Program-made: the position numbers and the translations under genes
Origin: Janthinobacterium violaceinigrum
Lineage (GTDB): Bacteria; Pseudomonadota; Gammaproteobacteria; Burkholderiales; Burkholderiaceae_D
Direction: 5' to 3'
NCBI RefSeq assembly: GCF_009208555.1
Contig: NZ_WFLI01000011.1
Coordinates: 111,362-175,361, forward strand
Length of the DNA stretch: 64,000 nucleotides
Notes under the pieces: model-generated
Seen by the model: the letters and a program-made list of their open reading frames with translations, nothing else
Databases searched by the model: none
Told to the model about the DNA's origin: nothing
Part shown: piece after piece, positions 1 to 9,111 of the stretch
Numbering within the stretch: the stretch's first letter is position 1
Layout: each line of letters begins with the position of its first letter

Positions 1-490
1 CCTGCTCGACACGACCTTGCAAATGGTGCGCAACATCCCCGCGCTGGCCCTGATCCCGCTGGTGATCCTGTGGTTCGGCATCGACGAGACGGCCAAATTG
101 TTCCTGCTGGCCGTCGGCGTGTTCTTTCCCGTCTACCTGAACACCTTCCACGGCATCCGTTCGGCCGACCAGGGCTTGATCGAAATGGCGAAAAGCTACG
201 GCCTGTCCGGCTGGCCCCTGTACCGCGACGTGATCCTGCCGGCCGCCATGCCCTCCATTCTGGTGGGCGTGCGCTTCTCGCTGGGTCTCGTGTGGGTACT
301 GCTGATCGTCGCCGAGACCATCTCGGCGCAGGCCGGCATCGGCTACATGACCATGAATGCACGCGAATTCCTGCAAACGGACGTGGTACTGGTGGGGATT
401 TTGCTGTACGCCTTGCTGGGCAAGCTGGCCGATCTGTTCTCGCGGGGGCTGGAGCGCCATTGCCTGCGCTGGAATCCCGCCTACCGATAA
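1..490 (+). CDS. ssuC: Sulfonate ABC transporter permease SsuC (5' truncated)
   Basis: Inner-membrane permease of an aliphatic-sulfonate (or related taurine/nitrate-type) ABC importer. Only the C-terminal 162 residues are in the window; the reading frame is open from base 2 and the true start lies upstream. Visible are several hydrophobic membrane segments and the permease EAA-loop region ([20 protein letters not shown]), which docks on the ATPase. The stop codon TAA at 488-490 overlaps a possible ATG of the next gene, so the two are translationally adjacent. Family assignment rests on the SsuC/TauC-like sequence and on the SsuB-like ATPase that follows; the exact substrate cannot be read from the sequence. 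Confidence 0.88.
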   Translation, partial: LLDTTLQMVRNIPALALIPLVILWFGIDETAKLFLLAVGVFFPVYLNTFHGIRSADQGLIEMAKSYGLSGWPLYRDVILPAAMPSILVGVRFSLGLVWVLLIVAETISAQAGIGYMTMNAREFLQTDVVLVGILLYALLGKLADLFSRGLERHCLRWNPAYR

Positions 491-507
491 TGATTGAAGA
501 GGACACC

Positions 508-1338
508 ATGCTGCTCGCCCCCATCCAGATCGAAACGGACTTCTTGTCCCACTTCGTGCAGTACGATCCCGCCGGCGCGCCGCCGCAGGCGAAGACGGCG
601 CCCGCTGCTCCCCTGCAGCGCCGCGGCGTGCCGCTGGCCTTGACAAAGCTGAGCAAGTCCTACACCAGCCGCCCCGTGCTGAAAGACGTCGACCTGCAGC
701 TGGAAGCGGGCGAGTTCGTCGCCATCGTGGGGCGCAGCGGCTGCGGCAAGAGCACCTTGCTGCGCTCGATCGCGGGCCTGGAAAGCATCGACGGCGGCAA
801 GATCGCCATCGGCAGCGGCGTGGGCGCGCCCGATATCCGCATCATGTTCCAGGAATCGCGGCTGCTGCCGTGGAAGACGGTGCTCGACAACGTGGCCCTG
901 GGCTTGCCCCGTTCCGTGGGCGCGGCAGCCGCTTCGCTGTGGACGGTAGGGCTGGCCGAACGGGCCGACGACTGGCCGGCGGCCCTGTCGGGCGGACAGA
1001 AGCAGCGCGTGGCGCTGGCGCGCGCCCTCGTGCACGAGCCGCAACTGCTGCTGCTCGACGAACCGCTTGGCGCGCTCGACGCCCTCACGCGCATCGAGAT
1101 GCAGCAGCTGATCGAGTCGCTGTGGCTGGCGCGCGGTTTTACGGCCGTGCTGGTGACGCACGACGTGGCCGAGGCCGTGGCCCTGGCCGACCGGGTGCTG
1201 CTGATCGAGGAGGGGCAGATCACGCTGGACCTGCAGGTGGATTTGCCGCGCCCCCGCCAGCGCGGCAGTGCGGCTTTCGCCGCGCTGGAACAGGCTATCT
1301 TGTCGCGGGTGCTGCAACCGACTCCGACAGCACGATGA
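508..1338 (+). CDS. ssuB: Sulfonate ABC transporter ATP-binding protein SsuB
   Basis: Cytoplasmic ATPase (276 aa) that powers the SsuC permease. Walker A GRSGCGKS lies near residue 75, the ABC signature LSGGQKQR near 160 and Walker B LLLLDEP near 181, all intact, with the H-loop in LVTHD. I chose the ATG at 508 because GAAGAGGA sits 5 bases upstream; an in-frame ATG at 490, overlapping the ssuC stop, is possible and would add six residues. The first 45 residues are a low-complexity extension before the ABC core begins at [10 protein letters not shown]. The 3' end overlaps the convergent HAD gene by 44 bp. Confidence 0.88.
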   Translation: MLLAPIQIETDFLSHFVQYDPAGAPPQAKTAPAAPLQRRGVPLALTKLSKSYTSRPVLKDVDLQLEAGEFVAIVGRSGCGKSTLLRSIAGLESIDGGKIAIGSGVGAPDIRIMFQESRLLPWKTVLDNVALGLPRSVGAAAASLWTVGLAERADDWPAALSGGQKQRVALARALVHEPQLLLLDEPLGALDALTRIEMQQLIESLWLARGFTAVLVTHDVAEAVALADRVLLIEEGQITLDLQVDLPRPRQRGSAAFAALEQAILSRVLQPTPTAR

Positions 1339-2005
1339 AGCCGTCGCCATCGGCCGTTGCGACGATGCTGTCGTAGCTGTCGATGACGGGGTGGCGCGTG
1401 GCCAGCGGGTGCGCATGGGTGGCGGTGACGACGATGACTTTCGCGCCGGCCGCTTCGCCCGCCTCGATGCCGACGGAGGCATCTTCGAACACCAGGCAAT
1501 CGGCGGGCGCCACGCCCAGTTTTTCCGCCGCCAGCAAATAGCAATCGGGGCGGGGCTTGCCCGCCTTGACGTCTTCCGCCGTCACCATGATGGCCGGTAT
1601 CGGCATGCCGGCCGCTTTCAGGCGGGCCGTGGCCAGCGCGCGCGGCGCCGACGTGACGATGGCCCATTGCGCGGGCGGCAGCGACTGCAGGAAGCGCAGC
1701 GCGCCCGCGATTTCAATGATCCCCTCTACATCGATGATCTCGGCATCCGTGATGCCCTGCGACTCGCGCTGCGCGTCGACGCCGGGCAGGCGCAGCCTGG
1801 CGATGGTGTCGACGGAGCGCGCGCCGTGGATGGTGGGTAAAAAGGCCGCCACGTCGAGGCCCTGGCGCTGCGCCCACGTGCCCCAGATGCGTTCGGCGGC
1901 GGCGATGGAATTGATGACGGTGCCGTCCATATCGAACAGAAAAGCCCGGTAGCGGCCGGCGGCCGATGGCGGGGGGACTGCGGACGGCGAGGGCAGGGCG
2001 GACAT
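1295..2005 (-). CDS. HAD-superfamily phosphatase (beta-phosphoglucomutase-like)
   Basis: Predicted cytoplasmic phosphohydrolase of 236 aa. HAD motif I FDMDGTV puts the nucleophile and acid at D25 and D27; a helical cap domain follows, then motif II (VTSAP), the motif III lysine (AGKPRPD) and motif IV ([12 protein letters not shown]). This arrangement is that of the CbbY/GPH/beta-PGM subfamily acting on small sugar phosphates. The start at 2005 is preceded by GGAAG, and the frame further upstream looks non-coding. The gene ends inside the 3' end of ssuB on the other strand (44-bp convergent overlap). Substrate is not deducible. Confidence 0.85.
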   Translation of the reverse strand: MSALPSPSAVPPPSAAGRYRAFLFDMDGTVINSIAAAERIWGTWAQRQGLDVAAFLPTIHGARSVDTIARLRLPGVDAQRESQGITDAEIIDVEGIIEIAGALRFLQSLPPAQWAIVTSAPRALATARLKAAGMPIPAIMVTAEDVKAGKPRPDCYLLAAEKLGVAPADCLVFEDASVGIEAGEAAGAKVIVVTATHAHPLATRHPVIDSYDSIVATADGDGFIVLSESVAAPATR

Positions 2006-2060
2006 GGCTTCCTTCCAAATGATGGGCTGGAAGCCATTGTAACGGCAGTCGATTTTTATT

Positions 2061-2516
2061 TCACAGGTAGACCGATTCGTACTTGGCCACGGGCTGGCCA
2101 TCCTTGAGCAGGATCAGGTATTCGCCGTCGAAACGGTAGCCCGTCACGCTGTTCAGATTGGCCAGCACGGCGCTTTCCAGCTGCATCAACGGCGGCGGGC
2201 AGGCCATGCGCGTGCCCGCCAGCTGCGTGAAGCGCAGGGCCGTGCCGGCCTGCGTGTAGCCGCCCATGACCTGGTTGCAGCCCGTGAAACCGTGCACCTT
2301 GCCATCATCGGTGAGCGTGATGCGCACTTCGCGTTCCTGCTCCGGCGCCATGACGACCGGGGCGCCGTCGAGTTCCGTCAGCTTCCAGTAGGTATTCGTC
2401 AGGCTGTAGCTTGGCGTCAGGCCGGTATCCGGCCCGGCGCTGTCGGGCGTGGTGGCGCAGCCGCCAGCCATGGCGATGGCGGCGGCGAGGGACAGGTATT
2501 TCAGGCGATGCAGCAT
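2061..2516 (-). CDS. META-domain lipoprotein (HslJ-like)
   Basis: Predicted lipoprotein of 151 aa. The N-terminus is a type II signal peptide with lipobox AGGC, lipidated cysteine C20. The remainder matches the META/HslJ fold by its hallmarks: NTYWKLTELDGAPV near the start of the domain, then the GFTGCNQVMGGY stretch and a late MACPPPLMQLE. META proteins are envelope proteins linked to heat shock and antibiotic tolerance in E. coli; the molecular role is unknown. The start at 2516 is set by an upstream GGAGCG and by the signal peptide. It is 55 bp upstream of the HAD gene on the same strand and could be co-transcribed with it. Confidence 0.82.
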   Translation of the reverse strand: MLHRLKYLSLAAAIAMAGGCATTPDSAGPDTGLTPSYSLTNTYWKLTELDGAPVVMAPEQEREVRITLTDDGKVHGFTGCNQVMGGYTQAGTALRFTQLAGTRMACPPPLMQLESAVLANLNSVTGYRFDGEYLILLKDGQPVAKYESVYL

Positions 2517-2663
2517 GGGGCGCTCCTGTGAGGGGAAATGCCTGCACACTAGCAGATTTTTCGCGCCGGCCGGCGTACGGCAGCGGTGAATGTTTCCATT
2601 TTGCCAGTGCTGGCATTACACTCATGCTTTCCGCTGTTTCAACCTTGATCGGGAGCCGGGCCG

Positions 2664-3605
2664 ATGCTGCAAGCGCAAGCGCTGGATAATCGACTGGTCG
2701 CCACCAGTGACGACGACGTGCTGGTCGACCGCATCGTGCCGGGCGCACCGCTGGTGATCGCCTTTGGCTTCGTCTCGTGGACGACGCGGCCCGCCTTCGA
2801 CTTTTACGGGCGCCTGAGAAAGCTGGAACAGGCCAGCGGCCAGCACCTGAACAAGATCCTCGTGCGCGATTCGGGCAATGCCTGGTACCACCGCCGCATC
2901 GCTGGCCTGGGCAATCACGTGGATGAAACGGCGCAGACCCTGCGCGAGCTGGTACGCAGCATCGCGCCCAGCCAGGTCAGCACCGTCGGCCAGTCCATGG
3001 GCGCGTATGCGGCCGTCATGTTTGGCTTGCTGCTCGAAGCGCGGCAGATCGTCGCCTTCGGGCCGCTCTCCTTCCTCGATGTGCAGCAGGCGCGCCTGTA
3101 CCACGAGCTGCGCTGGCTGCCCGTGATGGAGTCGCTGGCGCAGGACCCGCCGCCTTCGGGCTATTACGACCTGGCGGCCCTGTGCCGCGCCAGGGCGACG
3201 GACGATACGCAGCTGCACCTGGTGTTCGGCACGCGGCCTGACGCGGCCAATGCGGGCGCCAGCGCCAGCGAATCGGTGAACCTCGACGCCATGCATGCGC
3301 AGCGCCTGGCCGCCTACGGCCGCTGCACCCTGCACCCGTTTCCCCATTCCGGCCACGCGGTGGTGCAGCACCTGATCGACACGAAGCGCATCAACGGCTT
3401 GCTGGCCGCATGCATACTCGGTCTCACGCTGGCGCCCGAGCCGATGCCGGAGATCGGCGCGGCATGGCAGAACTGGGTGGCGGAAAACCTGCGCCTGGGC
3501 TGTGCGGACGAGCAGCTGGTGGCGGTGCTGCAGCAGCATGGCTTTTCCCCGGCCAGCAGCATGGCTGCCGTGGCTGCCGCCCGCGCCGCACCGAAAGCGA
3601 CATGA
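2664..3605 (+). CDS. Alpha/beta-hydrolase-fold protein of unknown function
   Basis: A 313-aa protein with a nucleophile elbow GQSMGAY near residue 110 and a late histidine in FPHSGHAVVQHL, both as in alpha/beta hydrolases. No signal peptide. The C-terminal 60 residues (AENLRLGCADEQLVAVLQQHG onward) form a separate small helical unit that reminds me of the leading helix pair seen in some 2-oxoglutarate/Fe oxygenases and cupins; that is only an impression. Its stop overlaps the ATG of the MocR regulator (ATGA at 3602-3605), so the two genes are translationally coupled. Substrate unknown. Confidence 0.7.
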   Translation: MLQAQALDNRLVATSDDDVLVDRIVPGAPLVIAFGFVSWTTRPAFDFYGRLRKLEQASGQHLNKILVRDSGNAWYHRRIAGLGNHVDETAQTLRELVRSIAPSQVSTVGQSMGAYAAVMFGLLLEARQIVAFGPLSFLDVQQARLYHELRWLPVMESLAQDPPPSGYYDLAALCRARATDDTQLHLVFGTRPDAANAGASASESVNLDAMHAQRLAAYGRCTLHPFPHSGHAVVQHLIDTKRINGLLAACILGLTLAPEPMPEIGAAWQNWVAENLRLGCADEQLVAVLQQHGFSPASSMAAVAAARAAPKAT

Positions 3606-5077
3606 CGCCGCAGTTCGAACTCGACATCCTGAAGATCCGCCTCGCCGCCCCCGCACTGGCGGCGCTCGACCTGCGCGTGCGGGTACAGCGCGCGCTGCGC
3701 CAGCTGATACTCGATGGCGTGCTGGCGCCCGGCCTGCGCCTGCCGGCCACGCGCGCGCTGGCGCAGTCGCTGGGCGTGTCGCGCGATACGGTGGAACAGG
3801 CGTATGCGCAGCTGCGCCTGGACGGGTATCTCCGGCGGCAGGCGGGATCGGGCAGTTTCGTGTCGCAGACGATAGGCGCCAGCTTGCTGGGCAAGCCGCC
3901 GCCGGCATCGCTGCCAGGGTCCGTGCAGCCGGTGGCGCTCAGCGCGCGCGGTGCGCAGATCCTCGCCAGCGGCGGCGTGGCCGACCAGCAGAGCGTGAAG
4001 GCATTCGCCACGGGCTTGCCGGAAACGCGCGCGTTTCCCGTCGACGTGTGGGAGCGCCTGCGGCGCCAGGCCGCCGGCGAGCACCGTGCCGGCGTGCTGC
4101 TGCACGGCGACCCGCAAGGCGCCGAACCTCTGCGCCAGGCCATCGCCGACTATGTGAACCTGGAGCGGGGCGCGCGCGCCACGGCCGGCCAGGTGCTGGT
4201 GCTGAGCAGCACGCGCCAGGCCCTGTACCTGTGCGCGCAGGTGCTGGCCGACGCGCACGGCCCCATCCTGATGGAGGACCCCGGCTATTTCGGCGCGCGC
4301 AAGGCGTTCGAAATGGCGCAGCTGCGCGTAGTGCCCGTGCCCGTCGATGCGCAGGGCCTGTCCATCGAGCACCTGCGCGCGGACCGCAGCGGGGCCAATA
4401 CGGTGTACGTGACGCCGTCGCATCAATACCCGACGGGCGCCACCCTGGCGCTCGAGCGCCGCCTGGCCCTGACTGCCTGGGCTGCCGAGCGCCAGGGCTG
4501 GATCATCGAGGACGATTACGACAGCCAGTTCCACTACGCGGGCTTGCCGACGGCTTGCGTGCAGGGGCTCGACACGCAGCAGCGCACGATTTACCTGGGC
4601 ACCTTCGCCAAGTCGCTGTACCCGGGCCTGCGCATCGGCTACATGGTGCTGCCGCCCGCGCTGGTCAAGCCGATGACGCATGCGCGCAGCATCCTCGATG
4701 GCCATACGCCGCAGCTGGACCAGCTGACGCTGGCCCGTTTCATCGCCGACGGCCATTTCGCGGCCCATGTGCGCGCCATGCGCAAGGTCTACGCCGTGCG
4801 CCGCGATGCGATGGCGCAGGCCGTGCAGCGGCATCTGCCGCACGTGGTCGCGGCGCAGCTGCCGCCGGGCGGCTTGCAGATGCCGTGTCTGCTGCACGGG
4901 GGCAGGGACGAGCTGGACACGATACGCCTGGCGGCGCAGGCGGGCATCGTGCTGCCGGGCCTGAGCCGGCTGTATGCGACGCCGCCGGAGCGGGGCGGCT
5001 GGCTGCTGGGCTTTGCCGCGCTCACGCCGCACGAGATCGACAGCGGCATCGTCCGCCTGGCCCGCGCGCTGGGCTGA
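3602..5077 (+). CDS. MocR/PdxR-type GntR-aminotransferase transcriptional regulator
   Basis: Regulator of 491 aa with an N-terminal GntR winged helix-turn-helix (about residues 15-80, with GVSRDTVEQAYAQLRLDGYL) fused to a fold-type I aminotransferase domain. The PLP lysine is expected in TFAKSLYPGLRIGYM, near residue 336, and the PLP-contacting aspartate in EDDYDSQF. Such proteins sense PLP or an amine adduct and control vitamin B6, GABA or taurine genes. The ATG at 3602 overlaps the hydrolase stop by 4 bp. The next gene on the same strand (BenE) starts 100 bp later and is a reasonable regulatory target, but no operator is recognisable. Confidence 0.87.
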   Translation: MTPQFELDILKIRLAAPALAALDLRVRVQRALRQLILDGVLAPGLRLPATRALAQSLGVSRDTVEQAYAQLRLDGYLRRQAGSGSFVSQTIGASLLGKPPPASLPGSVQPVALSARGAQILASGGVADQQSVKAFATGLPETRAFPVDVWERLRRQAAGEHRAGVLLHGDPQGAEPLRQAIADYVNLERGARATAGQVLVLSSTRQALYLCAQVLADAHGPILMEDPGYFGARKAFEMAQLRVVPVPVDAQGLSIEHLRADRSGANTVYVTPSHQYPTGATLALERRLALTAWAAERQGWIIEDDYDSQFHYAGLPTACVQGLDTQQRTIYLGTFAKSLYPGLRIGYMVLPPALVKPMTHARSILDGHTPQLDQLTLARFIADGHFAAHVRAMRKVYAVRRDAMAQAVQRHLPHVVAAQLPPGGLQMPCLLHGGRDELDTIRLAAQAGIVLPGLSRLYATPPERGGWLLGFAALTPHEIDSGIVRLARALG

Positions 5078-5177
5078 ACGCCAAAGTGGTCTGTTGAGTG
5101 CGTAGTAATTGGCCTGCTTCGGCAGTCCATCTGAAGATTAAGATGCCCCCTTTCGACTCTCAGGGAAGGGCATACGC

Positions 5178-6398
5178 ATGCAGACCAGCTCCACATCCTC
5201 GGCGGTAAACGGCGACAGGCGCCAGGCGCGCTGGCGCGACCTGGCCGCCCCCATCACGGCGGCTTTCATTTCCGTCCTCGTCAACTATGGCGGCACTTTC
5301 GTGCTGGTGTTCCAGGCGGCCCAGCTGGCCCAGCTCAGCGCGGCGCAGACGGCGTCCTGGGTCTGGTCGCTGAGCATCGGCGTGGGCGTGACGGGCATCT
5401 GGCTCAGCTACCGCTACCGCGCACCCGTCATCACGGCCTGGTCCACGCCGGGCGTGGCCTTCCTGGCCACCGTGATGCCGCATACGCCGTATGCCGAGGT
5501 GATCGGCGCCTATATCGTGTCCGCCATCGCCTTCATCTTGCTGGGCATGTCCGGCGCCTTCGAGCGCCTGGTGCGGCTGATACCGGGCGGCATCGCCGCC
5601 GGCTTGCTGGCCGGTATCCTGCTGCAGTTTGGCGTGAATGCGTTTGGCGGCGCCAGCGCCGATCCGCTGCTGGTGGCGGTCCTGCTGCTGTCGTACGCCG
5701 TGCTGCGCCGCTTCACCGCGCGCTTTGCCGTGGTGGGCATCATGCTGATCGGCCTGGCCCTGCTGCTGGCGCAGGGGCGCATCGATGGGCAAGGCATAGC
5801 GCTGGCCCTGGCCGCGCCCGTGTTCGAGATGCCGCGCTTTTCCGTAGCGTCCCTGCTGGGCGTGGCGCTGCCCCTGTTCCTGATCACCCTGACGGGGCAA
5901 TACATGCCCGGCATGCTGGTGCTGCGCAACGACGGCTACCAGGTCAGCGCCAATCCCATCCTGACGGTGACGGGGCTCGGTTCGCTGCTCATGGCGCCGT
6001 TCGGCGCGCATGCGTTCAACGTCGCCGCCATTACGGCTGCCATCTGCACGGGCAAGGATGCGCATGCGGACCCGTCGAAACGCTATGTCGCGGGGCTGGC
6101 CTGCGGCGTGCTGTACATTCTGGTGGGCATCTTCGGCGTCACCCTGGCCAGCCTGTTCATGGTCTTGCCGCGCCCCTTCATCACGGCGCTGGCGGGCCTG
6201 GCCCTGCTGGGCGCCATCGGCAACAGCCTGGCGCAGGCGATGGCGGACGTGCGCATGCGCGAAACGGCGCTGATCACTTTCCTGGCGACGGCCGCGAACG
6301 TGACCCTGCTGGGCGTGGGCGGCGCGCTGTGGGGGCTGGCGGCCGGGCTGGCGACGCATGGGCTGATGCATGGCTGGCGCAAGCCGGTGGCGCCCTGA
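5178..6398 (+). CDS. benE: BenE-family benzoate/aromatic acid transporter
   Basis: Inner-membrane carrier of 406 aa with roughly a dozen hydrophobic segments. The early region (PITAAFISVLVNYGG) and SYRYRAPVITAWSTPG are characteristic of the BenE family, which imports benzoate in proton symport. No benzoate catabolic genes are in the window, so the substrate is family inference; other small carboxylates are possible. The start ATG at 5178 follows GGGAAGGG (5163-5170). It lies 100 bp downstream of the MocR-type regulator and the upstream gap has no obvious terminator. Confidence 0.84.
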   Translation: MQTSSTSSAVNGDRRQARWRDLAAPITAAFISVLVNYGGTFVLVFQAAQLAQLSAAQTASWVWSLSIGVGVTGIWLSYRYRAPVITAWSTPGVAFLATVMPHTPYAEVIGAYIVSAIAFILLGMSGAFERLVRLIPGGIAAGLLAGILLQFGVNAFGGASADPLLVAVLLLSYAVLRRFTARFAVVGIMLIGLALLLAQGRIDGQGIALALAAPVFEMPRFSVASLLGVALPLFLITLTGQYMPGMLVLRNDGYQVSANPILTVTGLGSLLMAPFGAHAFNVAAITAAICTGKDAHADPSKRYVAGLACGVLYILVGIFGVTLASLFMVLPRPFITALAGLALLGAIGNSLAQAMADVRMRETALITFLATAANVTLLGVGGALWGLAAGLATHGLMHGWRKPVAP

Positions 6399-6495
6399 GC
6401 GGAGAAATCGGCGATTTTTTGCCCATTTTGCCGGCCGCCGCATACAATTGCTGCCGCCCGTGCCCGTTGGCACCTTTTACCGGACGATCGGAACG

Positions 6496-7227
6496 ATGGC
6501 CGAGCTCACTTCCCTGGCGCAGTATCTGCTGGCGATCACGCCCGCCTTCCTCGTCTGTGCTGCCTTGCTGCTGGCCGTTCCCCGGACGGTGCCGCTGCTG
6601 CGCGTGCTCGTGCATATCCTGTTTTTCGTGCTGGCGCGCGATGCGATGACGGCGCACGGCTACTGGCAGGTGGCGGCGGGCGGCTTGCGCTTCACGGCGC
6701 CGCCGCCGGTCTTGCTGGCGCTGGGCGCCATGTCGCTGGCCCTGATGGCAAGCACGTGCTGGCTGGAAAGCGAGGCGCGCCGCCAGATCCGCTGGTTCGG
6801 CACGCGGCCGCTCCTGTCCGTGCTGCTGGGCGTGGCGGGCGCCGTGCTGGTCGTCGCGCTGGCCACGGGCTTGAAAGCCCTGTCCGGCTTGCCGTCGCTG
6901 GCGCCCGTCGCGCCCTCGATGCTGCCCTTGCTGCTGGGTTTTGCGCTGGCGGCCAACTGTTATGAAGAATTGCTGTTCCGGGGTTTGCTGCAGCAGCAAT
7001 TGCGCGCCTGGCTGCCGGCCTGGCGCGCGGCGCTGGTGTCGGGCCTGCTGTTTGGCCTGTGCCATGCTTTTCTCGCCACCACCGTCACGCAGGTGGGCGC
7101 GCCCATCCTCGTGTTTACCGTGATCGAGGGCGTGGTGGCGGGGCTGGTATATTGCCGTGCCGGTTTGCTGGGCGCGTCCCTGGCCCATGGCCTGGCGATT
7201 TTTGCGCTGGCCGCCGGCTGGGTATGA
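6496..7227 (+). CDS. CPBP-family intramembrane metalloprotease (CAAX protease-like)
   Basis: Polytopic membrane protein, 243 aa. The two signature elements of the CPBP/Abi family are present: motif 1 EELLFRG (E157, E158, R162) and motif 2 FGLCHAF, supplying the histidine. In the family these residues activate water for proteolysis inside the membrane; bacterial members have been tied to peptide maturation and self-immunity. The start is taken at 6496 (MAELTSLAQ), the first Met in front of the first membrane segment; no strong Shine-Dalgarno is visible. No bacteriocin gene lies next to it, so its job here is unknown. Confidence 0.82.
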   Translation: MAELTSLAQYLLAITPAFLVCAALLLAVPRTVPLLRVLVHILFFVLARDAMTAHGYWQVAAGGLRFTAPPPVLLALGAMSLALMASTCWLESEARRQIRWFGTRPLLSVLLGVAGAVLVVALATGLKALSGLPSLAPVAPSMLPLLLGFALAANCYEELLFRGLLQQQLRAWLPAWRAALVSGLLFGLCHAFLATTVTQVGAPILVFTVIEGVVAGLVYCRAGLLGASLAHGLAIFALAAGWV

Positions 7228-7267
7228 TGCCTGTGGATTAATTTGATGAAGTGAAAGTGAAAATACC

Positions 7268-7810
7268 ATGCCTGTCAGTTCCTACCTGAATACCCGTCCC
7301 GTGCTGGGCGAGCGCGTCTACCTGCATGACACGGCGCAAGTGATTGGCGATGTGCAGATCGGCGACGACTGTTCCATCTGGTGCAACAGCGTGCTGCGCG
7401 GCGACGTCAACCGCATCGTCATCGGCGAGGGCAGCAATATCCAGGACTTTTCCATGGGCCATGTGTCGCACAAGAATGCGGCCAAGCCCGACGGTTCGCC
7501 CTTGACCATCGGCAAGTACGTGACCATCGGCCATTCCGTGATCTTGCACGGCTGCACCATCGGCGACGAATGCCTGATCGGCATGGGCAGCATCGTCATG
7601 GATGACGTGGTGGTGGAAAAACACGTGATGCTGGGCGCGGGCAGCCTGGTGTCGCCGGGCAAGGTGCTGGAAAGCGGCCATCTGTACGTGGGCCGCCCGG
7701 CCGCCAAGGTGCGCGCGCTGACGCAGGCCGAGATCGCCTACCTGCGCTATTCGGCCGAGCACTATGTGCGCGTGAAGAACAATTACCTGGCGGGCCGCGA
7801 CGACGCCTGA
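7268..7810 (+). CDS. Gamma-carbonic anhydrase family protein (YrdA/PaaY-like)
   Basis: A 180-aa left-handed beta-helix protein of hexapeptide repeats, from about residue 12 to 150. The metal-site histidines of the gamma-carbonic anhydrase family are visible in GHVSHKN and GHSVILHGC. Bacterial YrdA/PaaY relatives are trimeric, bind zinc or iron and show carbonic anhydrase or CoA-thioesterase activity. The loop before the first histidine reads NIQDFSMGHV rather than the commoner NIQDGSVIH, a small divergence. The C-terminus ends in a helix as expected. It overlaps the 3' end of the convergent desaturase by 28 bp. Confidence 0.86.
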   Translation: MPVSSYLNTRPVLGERVYLHDTAQVIGDVQIGDDCSIWCNSVLRGDVNRIVIGEGSNIQDFSMGHVSHKNAAKPDGSPLTIGKYVTIGHSVILHGCTIGDECLIGMGSIVMDDVVVEKHVMLGAGSLVSPGKVLESGHLYVGRPAAKVRALTQAEIAYLRYSAEHYVRVKNNYLAGRDDA

Positions 7811-8724
7811 TCGGGGGAGACGTCGAGCCGGCGCAGTTCCGGCCGCGGCGCCAGGTCGTGCGGCAGGCGCAGGCCGGAGACGAGGCCCAGGCGCCGCAAC
7901 AGCAGCAGCACCCACCAGCCCGGGTCCCATTCGCCCGGCAGCAGGCCCAGCCTGGCCGAGCCCGGATAGGCGTGATGGTTGTTGTGCCAGCATTCGCCCA
8001 TGGTCAGTAGCGAGGCCAGGCGGATATTGCGGCCCTGCACGGCGGCGCCATCGACGTGAAAGTGCATTTGCCCATGGTTGTGGGCGAAGTAGCCGATCAG
8101 CCAATGACCGAGCACGCCGGCGCTGACGCGCGCGCAGACGCCCCAGCACACCAGGCCCCAGCCGCCCCAGGCAAAGCACAGCACGGCCCACGGCAGTTGC
8201 TGCAGCATCCACGTGGCTTCCAGAAAACGGTAAAAGCCGTCGTGCGCGATGCGCGGCTCGATGGCGATGTGTGGCGGATGGGCGAGGTGCAGGCGGCAGT
8301 GGAGTTGCCACCAGGCATCACGCCAGAAGCCGGCGCCGTGGCGCAGATAGGGATGGCAGTCGGGCAGGCGCTGCGCATAGTCGCGCAGTTCGTGCTGGCG
8401 CAGCAGGCCCAGCGGACCGTTGAGGCCCACCAGCACGCCCAGGTAGACGAGCAGGTATGCCAGCCACTGCGGGCATTGAAAGCTGTCGTGGATCAGCTTG
8501 CGGTGGCTGCCCAGCGAATGGCCGAACAGCAGGACGATGGCCGTGCTGACGAGAAACAGCGCCACGCCCGTCCAGCTGAAGGCGAACAGGGCGCCGGCAA
8601 GGGCGCCGGCCAGCATGGCCGCCAGCCACAGCGATGGCAACGGCGCGTAGCGCACCGTGCCGTCCAGCACCGCGCCGGCGTGGCGGGCGCGGACGCGGTG
8701 GCTGTCCAGGCTGGCCGTCGGCAT
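7783..8724 (-). CDS. Membrane fatty-acid (acyl-CoA) desaturase
   Basis: Di-iron membrane desaturase, 313 aa, introducing a double bond into acyl chains at the cytoplasmic membrane. Histidine box I is GHSLGSHRKLIH, a family-typical ELRDYAQRLPDCH stretch follows, and the final box HNNHHAYP is near residue 247. Four or more membrane segments separate them. No ferredoxin or reductase domain is fused, so electrons must come from elsewhere. Its ATG overlaps the stop of the upstream DUF3144 gene by one base (8724), so the pair is translationally coupled. The 3' end runs 28 bp into the convergent carbonic anhydrase-like gene. Confidence 0.85.
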   Translation of the reverse strand: MPTASLDSHRVRARHAGAVLDGTVRYAPLPSLWLAAMLAGALAGALFAFSWTGVALFLVSTAIVLLFGHSLGSHRKLIHDSFQCPQWLAYLLVYLGVLVGLNGPLGLLRQHELRDYAQRLPDCHPYLRHGAGFWRDAWWQLHCRLHLAHPPHIAIEPRIAHDGFYRFLEATWMLQQLPWAVLCFAWGGWGLVCWGVCARVSAGVLGHWLIGYFAHNHGQMHFHVDGAAVQGRNIRLASLLTMGECWHNNHHAYPGSARLGLLPGEWDPGWWVLLLLRRLGLVSGLRLPHDLAPRPELRRLDVSPDQASSRPAR

Positions 8725-9041
8725 CAGCCCTTGGGGGCTGACGACGGTTGCGTGTACTTGTCGAAGTTGGTGATGTAATCGTTGAAGTTGTCGGTCAGCA
8801 TGCGCTTGTACTGTTCCGTGAAGAACGCCACGGCGCCTTCCTTCTCTGCCTGCATCTTGGCCACGTCGTTGCTCTTGCTGGCGACGAGGAAGGCGTTGAA
8901 GCGGGCGGCCGCGTACAGCAGCGAGGTGGCCACTTCATTGCCGCCGCTGTGCATGCATTGCTCATTGGCCAGGGCGATGACCTGGTCGGCCCGTTCCCAG
9001 AATTCCGGGCCCGGTGCTGGTTTTGTCGTTGGTGTGCTCAT
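8724..9041 (-). CDS. DUF3144-family small protein
   Basis: Soluble 105-aa protein, no signal peptide. The body starting at EFWERADQVIALANEQ and the AARFNAFLVASKS helix are what I recognise as DUF3144, a small, mostly helical family found in Beta- and Gammaproteobacteria with no assigned function. A ribosome site (GAGGGA) precedes the ATG at 9041. The TGA overlaps the desaturase ATG by one base, so the two proteins are made from one message; whether DUF3144 has a role in lipid desaturation is open. Confidence 0.75.
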   Translation of the reverse strand: MSTPTTKPAPGPEFWERADQVIALANEQCMHSGGNEVATSLLYAAARFNAFLVASKSNDVAKMQAEKEGAVAFFTEQYKRMLTDNFNDYITNFDKYTQPSSAPKG

Positions 9042-9111
9042 AAAAATCCCTCATGAAAGTGCGCGCCAGTCTACACAGGGGGCCGCGGGCTGTCCAGCCG
9101 CGCGCCGCCCG